DNA of 64,000 nt, taken from the NCBI GenBank assembly GCA_029817715.1, contig JARUPY010000446.1, forward strand, positions 60,559-124,558. The letters run 5' to 3'. Shown piece by piece: positions 11,811-22,992 of this stretch. The position numbers and the translations under genes are program-made. Every line of letters starts with the position of its first letter. Position 1 is the first letter of the stretch. Below the pieces are notes generated by a model. The model saw nothing but the letters and a program-made list of their open reading frames with translations. It was not told the DNA's origin and did no database searches. The DNA is from Melastoma dodecandrum. Its lineage: Eukaryota; Streptophyta; Magnoliopsida; Myrtales; Melastomataceae.

Positions 11811-14800
11811 TTTTTTTTTATAAGTAATAATTCATAACTCATAAAATAATCTGTACAAAAACCACAGGGGCATACCCCTGCAAATCAAGCTATCACGAAA
11901 CTGACGTACACCCCATATACGTACCTAAAACAAAGAAATCAATCTATGTATGTGACAGTGACACAAGAATAAATGTAGCCAGTGTCCTGGGAGGCAACAT
12001 ACGCTCGCCTATGCGACGCTTATTACGTTCCATCCACACATAATAAACACATCCTGCAAACATTCGAATGAAGGGTCGACGATGTCGTAAGGTAGCTCCA
12101 GCTGGTGTGACTAGCAGATTCGTAATAGCGCTGAATCTACGTGGAAAATTCGGCGCCACAAGTCGTCCAAGAGTGTACTGCCATACCTCCGCTGAGTATG
12201 AGCATGTGAAGAATAGGTGGTCGAATCGCTCTCTTCTCAATCCACATAGAGCACAAGTCGAAGATGAAGAAATGCCCAGAGAAAAGAGCATATCCGAAGT
12301 GTATAGCCTTCTCTGAACGGCCAGCCACGGAACAAAGGAGAACCGTGGCACCATAGCCTTAGACCAGATAAAACTATCCCAAGGAACAGTCTCATGTTCG
12401 CTGCAAATATATCTCCATGCAGAAGCAATAGTGAAAACACCATCAGACCGTAAGGACCAGACAACCTTATCAGGTATACCTGGTGATGGGTAACATGCAA
12501 CCGGGAGGAGCTCATATAGTCTGTCAAAGCACGCACGCCTATGCCGATGAATCCTCATATCACCATCATGAACATAACTCCGCCAGCTCGGATCCAAAAA
12601 GAAATTTGCCACAGAAACCGTATAAGGAATCCCTTATCTCTCGATCTCCTCACGCCCAAAGATCTCCACCAAAGGACCCAAAGGTGACTAAGAATCATAC
12701 CAGAAGGAAATCCTACTCCCATCACCCATACTCCACGAAATAAGTCAACGGACAAGGTGCCTCAACGTCAATAATCGTCTCCAAATCCAAGAACACCTAT
12801 CCGACGGCCTCACCTGCCAGAACGACTTGCCTCTCAAAAGATATGTCCTCACCCAACGAGCCCACACGGAGTCCTCCGGATCCGAGAAGAGGTGCCAAAT
12901 GTGCTTTAACATCGCCGCTCGGTTCCACTCTGTAACCTGTTTAAGGCCCAGCCCCCCCTGCGCTTTCGGCCTGCATACAGTACTCCACTCTACCTTGGCC
13001 TTGTGATAGTCCATCGATGGACCCGACCACAAAAACCTCGACATGAGCTGCTCCAATCGCCTGCAAACTGACATCAGCAGTGGAAATATAGAACGACCAA
13101 TATGTCTGAGTCGCAAATAACACCGAGTTCACTAGCTGCAACCTCCCAGCATACGACAAATGTCTGCTTGTCCAATGACAAATCCTACTAGCAATGGCAT
13201 CTACCAACGGCGTGCAGTCCTCTGAAGATAGCTTCCTAGTAATAAGAGGCACGCCCAGATAGCGAACCGGAAGGTCCCCTCGGACAAATCCAGAAGCAGC
13301 CAAAATCTGCGTCTGCACCTCCTCCGGAACTTCACCAATGAAAATCTCACTCATCTGTGCATTCATTCTCAAGCCAGATTGATCCCCAAATCTCAACAAT
13401 GTGTCCAATACACAACGTACGGACGACAGCTTTCCACTATAAAATATGAGCAGATCATCCGCAAAACACAAATGAGATAGCCGTACCTTCCGACATCGGG
13501 AATGAAAGCCAAAATCCGATGACTCTGTGGCCTTCCTCAATATGGCAGAAAGTACCTCCATGACCATCACAAATAAATATGGCGACAAAGGACACCCATG
13601 ACGAATTCCCCTGGAACTACTGAAAAAGCCTTGCAGCTCACCATTGATACTAATGGAGAATCTGGCCGTGGTAACGCACTCCATGACGAGCTGGATGAAT
13701 GAATGTGGAAATCCAAAGCACTCCAATACCACCTGTAGAAAGTCCCACTCGACCGAGTCGTATGCCTTTTTTATATCAATCTTCAAAGCACACCTCGGAG
13801 GACTCCTCTCTGTATGATAGCCCCTAATCAACTCGTGTGCTACCATGATATTATCCACTATCCGTCGTCCAGGTATAAACGCCGACTGCTCCGAACCGAT
13901 GATCCCAGGAAGCACCTCCCTGACTCGCGTCGCCAGTATACGAGTGATGCACTTATATATGGTGTTACAACACGAAATAGGTCAATAATCCGTCAATGCC
14001 GTCGGGTTCGCCTTCTTCGGAATGAGCGATATGATAGTGGTATTCGCCTCGCGAAGAAGGCGACCACGAACAAAAAAGTCCTCCACAGCCTCAGTGACCA
14101 GCCCTCCCACAACCTCTCAAGAGCCCTTGAAGAATTCTGCCGTGTATCCATCAGGACTAGGTGCCTTATGGCGTCCTAGCTGAAGCATCGCTGTGCGCAC
14201 CTCCTCCGCCGAAACCGGAGCCACCAAACCACCAATTTGGTCAGACGGTATAGTCCCAGATATAACTGTCCTCACCATATCCCGATTAATCTGTACCTCA
14301 CGTGGTGCTGCTGTAAATAAGGAGCTGAAATACCGGATCGTCTCATCCCTCACCTCCAACGGATCAGATAACACCACTCCATCATCTCTCATCAGTGACA
14401 TAATCGCGTTCCTATTGTGACGCCGCTTCAGCATGCTGAAAAAATAAGCTGTGTTCCGATCCCCGAGCTGTAGCCAGCGAACACGGGCCTTCTGGCGTAA
14501 CATACTTTCCTCCAGCCTAGCCAAAATATTAAATCTGGTTGCGGCAGCCCGCTCTACAAGGGATACCTTACCATGCGAACCCTGGGCTAACAGCTCAGAC
14601 TGAACCTCCTCGAGATGCAATCTCGCCTCGCCAACCCGCGTCTGTAACCCACCTAGTTCATCCCGATTTAGCTTCTTCAATTTCGCTTTAAGCGTGGCAA
14701 GCCTCCTGTATAGCACGTACATAGGCCGCCCATCATACCTCTCTGACCACGCCTGTCGAACCAATGCCTCATAATGTGGGTGTTCCATCCAGAAGTCAAA

Positions 14801-15572
14801 GAACTTGAACGGAACACGACGCCCCTGTGATCTCTGCATAAACCATACTAAGCACGGGGAATGATCCGAGCAACCAGGAGCCAAAAATCGAGCCACAGAA
14901 TCAGAGAAGTCTCTCAACCACTGCATGTTCACCATCACCCTATCCAACTTCCGGAGTATAATATCTTCTCTACGATTTGTCCATGTAAAGAACTCTCCAG
15001 TAGACCACAGATCCTCTAACTCCGCATCTCTAACAGTAACATCGAACTCCTCATCCTCACCATGCCAACTCAAATCACCACCCTGCCTTTCAAATGGTGT
15101 CCGAACAGCATTCATATGCCCAATTACACACCAAGGCTCCCCAGCACATCGAGCTGAAGCATCTCGCAAGAACCGCCAGAGATATCATCGCTCTCTGGCC
15201 ACATTAGAACCGTACACAAATGTAATCCGACAAGAGATACCAGACTCGACAAATGTAACCGTAGCATCCACCCACTGAGGATTCATATCGACCCCGGTCA
15301 GCTGTACACGAGCTGGATCCCAACATACCCATATCCTCCCAGTCATAGAAGCACCATGGGAAACAACATATCGCCAAGATGATAGAAAAGAACTCTGACT
15401 CCGTAATTCAACCGAAGCCCGCACTCTAGTCTCCAACAGAGCAAACAAAGATAACCTATGAATGGAAATGAGCCTGCGTACCCCACTGACATGTAAGGGA
15501 TCATTGAAGCCGCGCACATTCCAAGCTCCGAACATAGGCATCATAAGAAACAGAATAAATCATCTAGAAGTA
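11811..15572 (-). mobile_element. LINE (L1-type non-LTR retrotransposon), ORF2-only copy with target-site duplication
   Basis: The element lies on the - strand. Its 3' end is a short poly(A) tract, seen as T9 at 11811-11819. The 5' end falls just upstream of the endonuclease ORF. Direct repeats flank it: GTACGGTTATC at 11800-11810 and GTACGGTAATC at 15573-15583 (10 of 11 identical). These are credible target-site duplications of normal LINE length. No ORF1 (gag-like, CCHC) is present, so the copy is 5'-truncated at the ORF1/ORF2 junction. The coding part carries several disabling changes and the copy is dead. Confidence 0.85.
11944..15544 (-). pseudogene. LINE ORF2 remnant: endonuclease, reverse transcriptase, zf-RVT
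   Basis: Transcript order runs from 15544 down to 11944. An APE-type endonuclease comes first (GAWNVRGFNDP, then FTWTNRRE and GCSDHSPCLV). The reverse transcriptase follows, with HKAPSPDGYTAEFFKG, QSAFIPGRRIVDNIMVAHE, KIDIKKAYDSVEWDF, GIRHGCPLSPYLF and the catalytic FADD at about 13455. A C-terminal zf-RVT domain ends it (CALCGLRRERFDHLFFTCS). In-frame stops occur at 15185-15187, 14117-14119 and 13982-13984, with the frame unchanged on either side. Frameshifts occur near 13100 and again between about 12760 and 12610. The stop at 14117 is a Trp-to-TGA change, and those at 13982 and 15185 look like CGA-to-TGA. These are transitions expected from decay of methylated DNA. Confidence 0.85.
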
Positions 15573-15583
15573 GTACGGTAATC

Positions 15584-17044
15584 TTTATTATTAGTATAAA
15601 TAACTTATTAGAATTTATAGTTATAACTTAATGTTTATGGGTTAATATTTAGGGTTTTATTATTTAACATTTTGGGTTTATGATTTAAAGCTTATGATTT
15701 ATGAGTATGCTATTTATGATTTTATAATTTAATATTTAGAGTTTAGGGGTTATGATTTTACATTTAACGTTTTTGGTTAGAAAATCAGGGTTTAGTGTTA
15801 GGGTATATGATTTATGTTTCATCAAACCCCAATCTTCCATTTTTAATTCTTTTAGCCAAATCCACTAGCTACAACCAGAAACGCTATCCCCGTTAATTTC
15901 TCTCACTAGTACGTTTATTATGAGAAGAATCATATAGAAATTTTAAGATAAAAAAAATTCCAAGTTTAATTTCGTAGGTATGAATAAAGAGTAAATAAAA
16001 ACATAATAAAAGAAATTGGGTTGCCACGTCCAATTTTATTATTCTTTATTGCGTTTTATCGGTACACTTTTTAAGTTTTCTTGTAAATATCCGCTCTTGC
16101 TTAAGTGTTTTTGTTTGCCTACAGCGACTACATTTTCGAACTAAATACAAAATCACCTGTTCGTTTTGCAAAATTCCGCTGGTAAACGAAGTTTGAGGCA
16201 ATCCGGCTTGACCTTATTTTTATCCCAAAATCAGATTCATTTGGGGAGTAAACTTACTTTAGGACATGTTCCTTACGTAACTCTTAGATTATGGGATCAG
16301 TGTTTCAGTGAAAAAAGGTATAAGATATTTATATACTAAATTAAAATTTGTACTAAGTATTTATCTCCACGCAGTGTCTAAAAAAGTTACTTCTGCGTGT
16401 AACTAACTCTCTGTAATAAACATATAGTTAGAAAAATATGCGTGGAAACTGTCCGGTTACTCTCTGTCGTTCCTTTGCATCATAATAGTTATAACGACCG
16501 TGTCATCTCAACTTCATACCAATGTTTAATGGCAGTAGAGGAAACTCCCAACTTCGAGCACTACCAATGTTTAACTTAAAAAGGACCACGACACTCCATA
16601 AGGGACGGAGACAAACCGTTCCTCGACTTCTTCTCTCGATCATGAACGTCCTCTCGTTAACCTTTTTAGTTCGGCGATCACAAGGATGGGAACGGGATGG
16701 TCCGGATCCGACTGCGAGGAAAGAAAATCAAAACTTCTCCGGCAACAGGTGCCCCCGGACCCCCTATGGTCCCCCCCTCCCCCTCCCCAGTCCTTTTCAG
16801 CCAGTCCCGTGTCTGAAAAACGATGCATGAATGTGTCCCCCGTGCGATCGTTGTACGCAAAGAAACGACCAATCGTACCGTGGGCCAGGACCGCGCTGGT
16901 GGCCCGAAAAGTTGATGGGCCCGCTCGACCGAACGGAACACACAGGAGGAGGAGGAGAAGAAGACAAGACCCGACCGAGTCCACGACCAGGAAAGCGACG
17001 GGACACGTCGCCGGAGGGAGAGGTAGGGAACGGGGATGCATCAT
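15584..17044. other. AT-rich intergenic DNA with degenerate GGGTTTA-like runs, then a GC-rich patch
   Basis: From about 15610 to 15830 the sequence repeats loose variants of TTAGGGTTT and TTATGATTTA, like degenerate interstitial telomere-type DNA. From about 16600 composition turns GC-rich, with overlapping ORFs in several frames on both strands and no domain content. I do not call a gene there. Confidence 0.45.
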
Positions 17045-17140
17045 GGTTTGGGTCGGGCCCACATGAAACTTGAGCCCATGGGCCCATGGGTCGCTTTCTG
17101 GGTGGGCCCACGGGCAATAATTGGGTTCTATCTATAGGGT
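17045..17140. promoter_or_regulatory. cluster of GGGCCCA (site II-like) motifs, promoter-like
   Basis: At least four GGCCCA/TGGGCC motifs fall within about 70 bases, followed by TATCTATAGGG. Such clusters mark promoters of plant housekeeping genes (TCP-bound site II elements). No ORF downstream on either strand could be recognised as the matching gene, so this may be an orphan promoter or the start of a gene I cannot see. Confidence 0.35.
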
Positions 17141-18753
17141 TTGGAGAGAAGGAAGAAAGAAATTGTGAAGGGATGGGACGATAAAAGTAATGCCCCCACA
17201 ATGTTGGGGACTGCAAGCTGTCGGGAATTGGATGTTTTTGTGGATTTGGGCAGATTGGAATTGAAATAAAAATAATGTAAGGTGAAAAATCGGGGACTTA
17301 TTTTTTTATTTTATTTTAATGGGGTCCATTGCCACTACAACCATTATTGCTGTGTCGTTTTAAATTACTATTTTCTTATTTATTTTTGGTGTATATCGCG
17401 TCGCTATGAAAATGGCGATAATTAATGGGCCTAGACACCTTTTACGGGCTTAGTTGACTTGGGCATCAAAGAGTCCGTTGTTAGAGGCCGATTCGTCTTC
17501 ATAGAGATTGGTGCTGTTTAGATAGAAGGCATGATAGAGATGTTGCAAACTACTTACTGTGGATATAGAGGATGGGCATGAAGGTGGTGAATTCGAAATT
17601 CTAGTATTGTGGATGGCAATAATCAATCCGTCCTTACGGGAGCAGGTCAAGAATCGGAAACTCAAGAACTTCCTGAACGTCAGGCCGTATAAGAGAGCCT
17701 GTACTCACTGAGTAGATAACCCAATAGGCCACTGGTCAACAGAGGATCTGTGATTTCATTACTTGAGGAGGTCCTGGAGATAATCAGGGAGATGGGCAAA
17801 ACAACTAAAACTCAAAAGCAAGAGAAATTTTGTTTCTCGTCAGGTTTTGGCGTAAAGGTGAAACTATGTCGTCCCCTCTGAAGAAGGGGTTTTAAATTCT
17901 TTTGGAAAGAAGAGGGAGGTAACGTGTTTACACCCGAAATTCTGGGCGATAGGCTTATGGAATATGGAAGCTTTGGGAACAAGAGCAAAAGCCCACTAAG
18001 TGTTGCTAGGGATCGTTCCTTCGCTCAAAGGACGCGTTAGTAGTTTGCTCAAGTTTGCTGTGAACAAGCATCGCCTGATCAGAGCGATAGAGCTCAAGTC
18101 CACATAAGGCGTCGCTCATGAATGTTCCTTCGCTCCAAAGACACCTCAGTCACCTCAAGTTTATCAGGAACAAACATCTCCCGATTAAGGCCAAAGGTTT
18201 ATTGCCGTCGCTCAGAATCGCTCCATCACTCAATGGACACGTTAGTTGCTAGCCTGGCCAAGGTACTTTGCCCGGTCGGTTCCCGGAGAAACGTCAACGA
18301 CCGGTCACAAATGTAGGTATTCCGAGGTTTTACGGGTAGTTTTGGTCATAGTATAAATAGAATTTTGTTTTTGTTTTTTATTCATTTTCTATTCGTTGGT
18401 CTTTTTAATTTTATTTTATGATATGCTTGTGACCTCTTGTGTAATCCCTGAAGTATATTCATTAATAGTATTCGCAAAGTTCCCCTTGTTTATTGCTTAG
18501 TTTTACTGTTTATTTATTCGATTATCAGGCGGCCACCCGAACAGGTGTCTCGTTTACCAAATATTTCTGATATATTTGTCAATCAACAGCGAAGAAACAA
18601 GACCCGATGAGGATCTTCTGATCTCATACAAGTTGAATACTGTGGCTTACGGCATCGACAAACGTGGGATCGGGTGACGCACCACAATAATTAAAAAACG
18701 TTCGCCTCTCGGTCTCTCATGTTTGATTTCTTACATGGGGGATGCCTTATTCA
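17141..18753. other. repeat-derived DNA, possible degenerate LTR
   Basis: There is no gene here. A TATA-like AGTATAAATAG at about 18350 is followed by T-rich sequence, TTGTGTAATCCC and a run to AATCAACAG near 18590, resembling the U3-R-U5 layout of an LTR. No second LTR or polyprotein was found. The imperfect tandem repeats at 17990-18260 are listed separately. Confidence 0.35.
17990..18260. repeat. imperfect ~110-bp tandem repeats
   Basis: The blocks GTTCCTTCGCTCAAAGGACG (about 18015), GTTCCTTCGCTCCAAAGACA (about 18124) and a weaker GCTCCATCACTCAATGGACA (about 18220) each lead into similar CTCAAGTTT...GAACAA(G/A)CAT sequence. The period is roughly 110 bases. No coding potential. Confidence 0.55.
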
Positions 18754-19275
18754 GAGGATTGTACGGATGAACAGTTCGATTTAAAAAAAATTCGGCAAAA
18801 ACGGCCGAAGTTTTGTAAATTAGTGAAATCCCGTCGATGGGGCGCGTTTTGAAACCGCGCCAGCGGGATAACAAAGAGGGCGGGTTTTGAGAACCCGCCC
18901 TCGGTGTAAAATGCAAGGGGGCGGGTTCCCAAAACCCGCCCCTATGGGCAGTGCACACATACCATGAAGGCGCGTTTTGAGAACCCGTCTTTCCATGAAG
19001 ACGGGTTCTCAAAACGCGCCCCCCGGACACTTGGAAATTTTTCAAGTGCACGGGGGGCTTCCTCTTAGTCCCAGAAGGGGCGGGTTTTGGGAACCCGCCC
19101 CTTTCCCATGTCCACCAGGGGCGGGTTTTGGGAACCCGCCCCTCTCTTACTTGAACAAGGGGCGGGTTTTGGGAACCCGCCCCTTTCCCATGTCAAGCAG
19201 GGGCGGGTTTTGGGAACCCGCCCCTCTCTTACTTTAACAAGGGGCGGGTTTTCAAACCCCGCCCCCGCCCCGCCT
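18754..19275 (+). repeat. left terminal inverted repeat with palindromic module array
   Basis: The outer ~330 bp includes AATTCGGCAAAAACGGCCGA and shorter stems such as GGCGCGTTTTGAGAACCCG. From about 19078 there are four modules of CGGGTTTTGGGAACCCG flanked by CCCC/GGGG arms, in a ~41-bp register, with spacers alternating between TTTCCCATGTC... and TCTCTTACTT.... A shorter terminal module CGGGTTTTCAAACCCCG follows. Each module can fold on itself. Confidence 0.85.
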
Positions 19276-19589
19276 ATAGACAAGTCGGCTTCTTCCTCCC
19301 CCCGACTTAAGCGCCTCCCCCGACCTAAATCTACTCCGTCCCTCCCCTCCCCGGCCGTCTTTGTCTGCCCGCGCGTCCCACCTCTGCCCGGCCGCCCATT
19401 CATCGTCTGCCCGGCCGCCCGTTCGTCCTCTACCCATCCGTCCGTTCTCTGCCCTAGATCCGCCTCCGCGTCCCCGTTGTGTGCCCTAGATCTGTCCATT
19501 CCTCCCGCCTCCACTTCCCGCCATTCCGTCCGTTATTGTAAGCGTTTCACGCCGTTAGATTAGGTTTTGTCGATTTTAGAGTTATTTTG

Positions 19590-19725
19590 AATTTAGGGTT
19601 AGGTGAATTTAGGGTTAAGTTTAATTTAGGGTTAATTGAAATTAGGGTTGATGTTGGGTTTATTTGTAGGTATTTGGAAGAGTTGAATTTAGGGTTAGTT
19701 CAATTTAGGGTACGGTGAAATTATA
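19590..19725. repeat. degenerate telomere-like TTTAGGG-variant tract
   Basis: Repeated AATTTAGGGTTA(A/G) variants (at least six) lie inside the Mutator-like element, between the C-rich leader and the gene. The spacing is irregular, so this is not a true telomeric array. Telobox-type motifs in leaders of plant genes are known regulatory sites; a role here is inference. Confidence 0.5.
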
Positions 19726-19898
19726 GTTATTTGATAGTAGTGTTATTTGATTTGTGTTTGATTAGATTTATGTGTTATTTGATTTGTGGTTATTTGAATG
19801 TAGAGATTAATTGTAAATTTTTAAAATAATTGTAGGTATTTGGAAGTCGATTGAAGCCGTTATTCTCTATATCGTAAGTACTATCTTACGTTTCTTCA

Positions 19899-21315
19899 AT
19901 GTCGCACGTACATTTACTGTTGTATGGAAATGGGAAGGTTATTTATAGTAGTGAAGGAGTTGGTTATAATAGGGGTCCTCTGAAACGTTTAAAGGTATCG
20001 GGTGAAATCGATTATGTGCAATTAGAAAGGGTTATCTCAAATGCAATGAGATTGAATGAAGGAAGTAGGTTGGAAATATGTCATAGATATCCCGTTCCTT
20101 CGTATACCGCATCTGGCATTAAGTTTGTGTTAGTACCTATTGGTGATGATGAGGATGTGAGATTGTTGTGTGAATTTGCTATGTGCAATGACGATCGCAT
20201 TCAAGAAATATATGTTACATCAGTTTCTGCTCATTATGGCAATGAAGAGAGGGCAGGAAGTTCAAGAAGTATGCATGGTGGTAATGTGAGGAATGAGATC
20301 GTAGGAGTAAATGTTAATGAGGGGAGCTTTAATGTGCATGCCCGTGTACCCCTGATATGCTTCTACATTGTGGAATGGTACTTCCCAGATAGAGTAATCC
20401 GTCAGTTCGGCGATCTGCAGCTGGTACCCGATCAGTGCGACACCAGCAAAGCTCTTCATCGCATTGATCTTCGCGGGAAGAATATGAACAACTGGAGGGA
20501 GATCCACCGACAATTTGTGGATATCTGGGAAGATCGGCTCAACTATGTCGTGCCGCTGGAGTGGGATTCACGGAAGAAATATTCCAAGTGGTACGCGAAT
20601 CATACTCGGCAATATATTTCCCATACAGGATCCATGTTGGGGAAAATGGTAAGTACATTACTTATTTCTATTCGATTTTCCTTGTTTAACATATATTCAT
20701 TCACGTCGTTACTCTGTGACAGCTGAAGAATTTTAGAAAGATCAAGCTACAATCTGACCAGCCGGATCTCGTCTCTCTTGCCGATGACTCCATGAAAATG
20801 CTCAGAGAGTACGGACCGGTTCGACTATATGGTCGAACCGGCGGCTTGGAAGACCAACCGGCGTTTGAGTTCCAGGGCGATGCTGGAGGAGGACAGCACT
20901 TCGAGCCAATTGACGAGGAGGACATGCCACATGAAGGACAGCCCTTCGACAGAGATGTGGACATGCCAGAAGCATATGACGATCCCGTATTTGACGAGGA
21001 GGGTCATGAAGTGCGGGAATGGATGCTCATATAAAAAATTACTCACGTGGATGACGAGTACTGCACGCCACATTTTGAGGTTGGGTCGAGTTCGACTCCT
21101 GGAGCTCCGATTAAAGGAGCAGGAGAATTTGGGTAAGTTCAATAAAATTTCGAAGTTTCGTTATAGTTAAATTCAACTAACATAACCGTTTCAGGTACGA
21201 TCATTTCGGAGAGCCATCTCAAGTTACACAGCAATTCCCGGGCGACTCATCGGAGCAGCGTCTCGTTCTCGTACAATATGCGAGGAGGAGATCGACTAGA
21301 CGTAGAGGGAATTAG
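19899..21315 (+). pseudogene. plant mobile domain (MAIN-like/PP7-long type) gene in the Mutator-like element, one in-frame stop
   Basis: Exons 19899-20648, 20723-21132 and 21195-21315 join in frame through GT-AG introns. The N-terminal ~130 residues (LLYGNGKVIYSSEGVGYNRG ... KFVLVPIGDDEDVRLLCEF) resemble the N-terminal domain of MuDR-type transposases. From about residue 148, ICFYIVEWYFPDRVIRQFG, CDTSKALHRIDLRGK, NWREIHRQFVDIWEDR and KWYANHTRQYI match the C-terminal part of the plant mobile domain found in MAIN/MAIL1 proteins and in transposons. A TAA at 21032-21034 interrupts exon 2, yet the same frame continues with acidic then Arg-rich sequence to TAG at 21313-21315 (RRRSTRRRGN end). Without that stop the product would be about 426 aa. 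If the stop is real, a 353-aa truncated form is made. The upstream half of the mobile domain is missing. Confidence 0.7.
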
Positions 21316-21477
21316 AACTGTCGTCGTTTTTTGTAAACCATTATGTACTTTGATGTTTGGATGTATTTCAGTGATGTTTTACATATAAATCAGTGAATTT
21401 TTTTAGCTGTGAAGTGTTTCCTATTGTTGTAACGAACAGGGATGGTTCATTTCTAAAACAAATTGGAGCGCAACATA

Positions 21478-21957
21478 GTCGGGGCGGGGACGGGTTTTCA
21501 AAACCCGCCCTTGGTGGACATGGGAAAGGGGCGGGTTCCCAAAACCCGCCCCTTGTTCAAGTAAGAGAGGGGCGGGTTCCCAAAACCCGCCCCTGGTGGA
21601 CATGGGAAAGGGGCGGGTTCCCAAAACCCGCCCCTTCTGGGACTAAGAGGAAGCCCCCCGTGCACTTGAAAAATTTCCAAGTGTCCGGGGGGCGCGTTTT
21701 GAGAACCCGTCTTCATGGAAAGACGGGTTCTCAAAACGCGCCTTCATGGTATGTGTGCACTGCCCATAGGGGCGGGTTTTGGGAACCCGCCCCCTTGCAT
21801 TTTACACCGAGGGCGGGTTCTCAAAACCCGCCCTCTTTGTTATCCCGGGGGCGCGGTTTCAAAACGCGCCCCATCGACGGGATTTCACTAATTTACAAAA
21901 CTTCGGCCGTTTTTGCCGAATTTTTTTTAAAACAAACTGTTCATCCGTACAAACCTC
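21478..21957 (-). repeat. right terminal inverted repeat
   Basis: This is the reverse complement of the left end, module by module, ending at 21957. It has three full palindromic modules where the left end has four, so the array differs by one unit between ends. Apart from that unit and a few substitutions, the arms are nearly identical. Confidence 0.85.
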
Positions 21958-21967
21958 GCCTTATTCA

Positions 21968-22992
21968 TCCCTGTAGTTGTCTTTCTTCTACGCTTTTCTC
22001 GTCCCATTTCCCTCCTCCCTTGGAGAAGTGACAAAAACAGAGAATAAGGAAAGATGTTCATGGCAATTTTAGCCTTTTTAAAATGAATCCCCGGGCTTCA
22101 TCTCTGAAGTTTGCCTTGCTGTTGATTACGTTCGTGATGTGATGTGATGTTTGCCTAGATAAGGGATGAGAGGAGCCAGCCTTGCTTAAAATTATTTCAT
22201 GTATGTATTTGTTTAGTAATTCTGGGACATATGCCTCCGCGTAGTCTCTAGATCAACGGTTCGGAATACACACATGCAGTGCGAGAAGCTCGGTAAGGAG
22301 GTAGATGTGAAACACACCAGGTGAAGGCTTGCGGGCGAAGCGGGTATCAAGCGACGGAGGGTTAACTGTTATGGGAAGATTCCGAACGGTCTTAATGGAA
22401 GGAAATTGTTGCCCAGATTATTCAAATGGAAAAGAGATATTCTATAAAAGACTGGCAACAAGGATGCGTAATATATGTACAATATTTCATTTACGTACAT
22501 ACATAGTTCTAACCTAGTATAAATAGTTATTTTTAGGCATTGTACACACCTATTTACAGACGGACATATACTCTTTTTATCTTTAAGCAATCCAAAGGCA
22601 TCGTCGATGGCATCCGTAAGTGCTTTTAAGGGTGTTTGTCCGTTGCCTTCTCATCTCTTTCTTCATTCATACGGCGCACAACTAACCTTTTCGACGTGTT
22701 TGGATCCGACTTTTCCAACTTTGACTTATGGAGCAGACAATATTATTTCAACATTAATTAGGGACCGCTTTTGGCTTTCATAATTATTTTATCATTAATT
22801 AGGGACCACTTTTCTCTCTAATGTAAAAATAACGGACCATTTGCTAATTATTAATTATAATGTCATCCCCACTTTGAGGAATAAATTTATAATCGGACCA
22901 ATAATTAAGCAATCCCTTGACCTCTTCTCTCCTATATGTACGCCCTTTAGTTTAGAACTAATTATCTAAGTACAAAGCCAAAGAAACCGACG
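21968..22992. other. intergenic, P450 promoter at right end
   Basis: AT-rich sequence. TTAATTAGGGACC(A/G)CTTTT occurs twice at about 22755-22812 as a short direct repeat. TATATGTA at about 22933 sits 60 bases before the P450 ATG and could be its TATA box. No gene seen otherwise. Confidence 0.45.

Larger units (their letters stand above)
18754..21957 (+). mobile_element. Mutator-like element carrying a plant-mobile-domain gene, with 10-bp target duplication
   Basis: A 3204-bp element. GCCTTATTCA occurs immediately outside both ends (18744-18753 and 21958-21967), a perfect 10-bp target duplication in the size range of Mutator-like elements. The terminal inverted repeats begin GAGG(A/T)TTGTACGGATGAAC on both sides and run about 500 bp. 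They contain tandem palindromic GC-rich modules. The interior holds a C-rich leader, a telomere-like TTTAGGG-variant tract and a three-exon gene. No transposase catalytic domain is present, so the element is nonautonomous unless its gene product has an unrecognised role. Confidence 0.88.

Noticed and set aside
16640..17216. Overlapping ORFs of 80-140 codons on both strands
   Set aside because: All frames are open because of GC-rich composition; peptides are low-complexity Pro/Arg/Gly/Ser with no domain.
18754..19275. CRISPR-like array (repeated palindromes with spacers)
   Set aside because: The spacers are not unique (two alternating kinds), the array recurs inverted at the other end of a transposon, and the context is a plant nuclear genome.
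19087..19563. 158-codon + ORF and its partners at 18731-19051 (-), 21393-22031 (+) encoding repeated GTRPF/GGFWEPAPL-like peptide
   Set aside because: The peptide repeats are the palindromic DNA modules of the transposon ends read in open frames on both strands. Periodicity comes from DNA structure, not protein selection.
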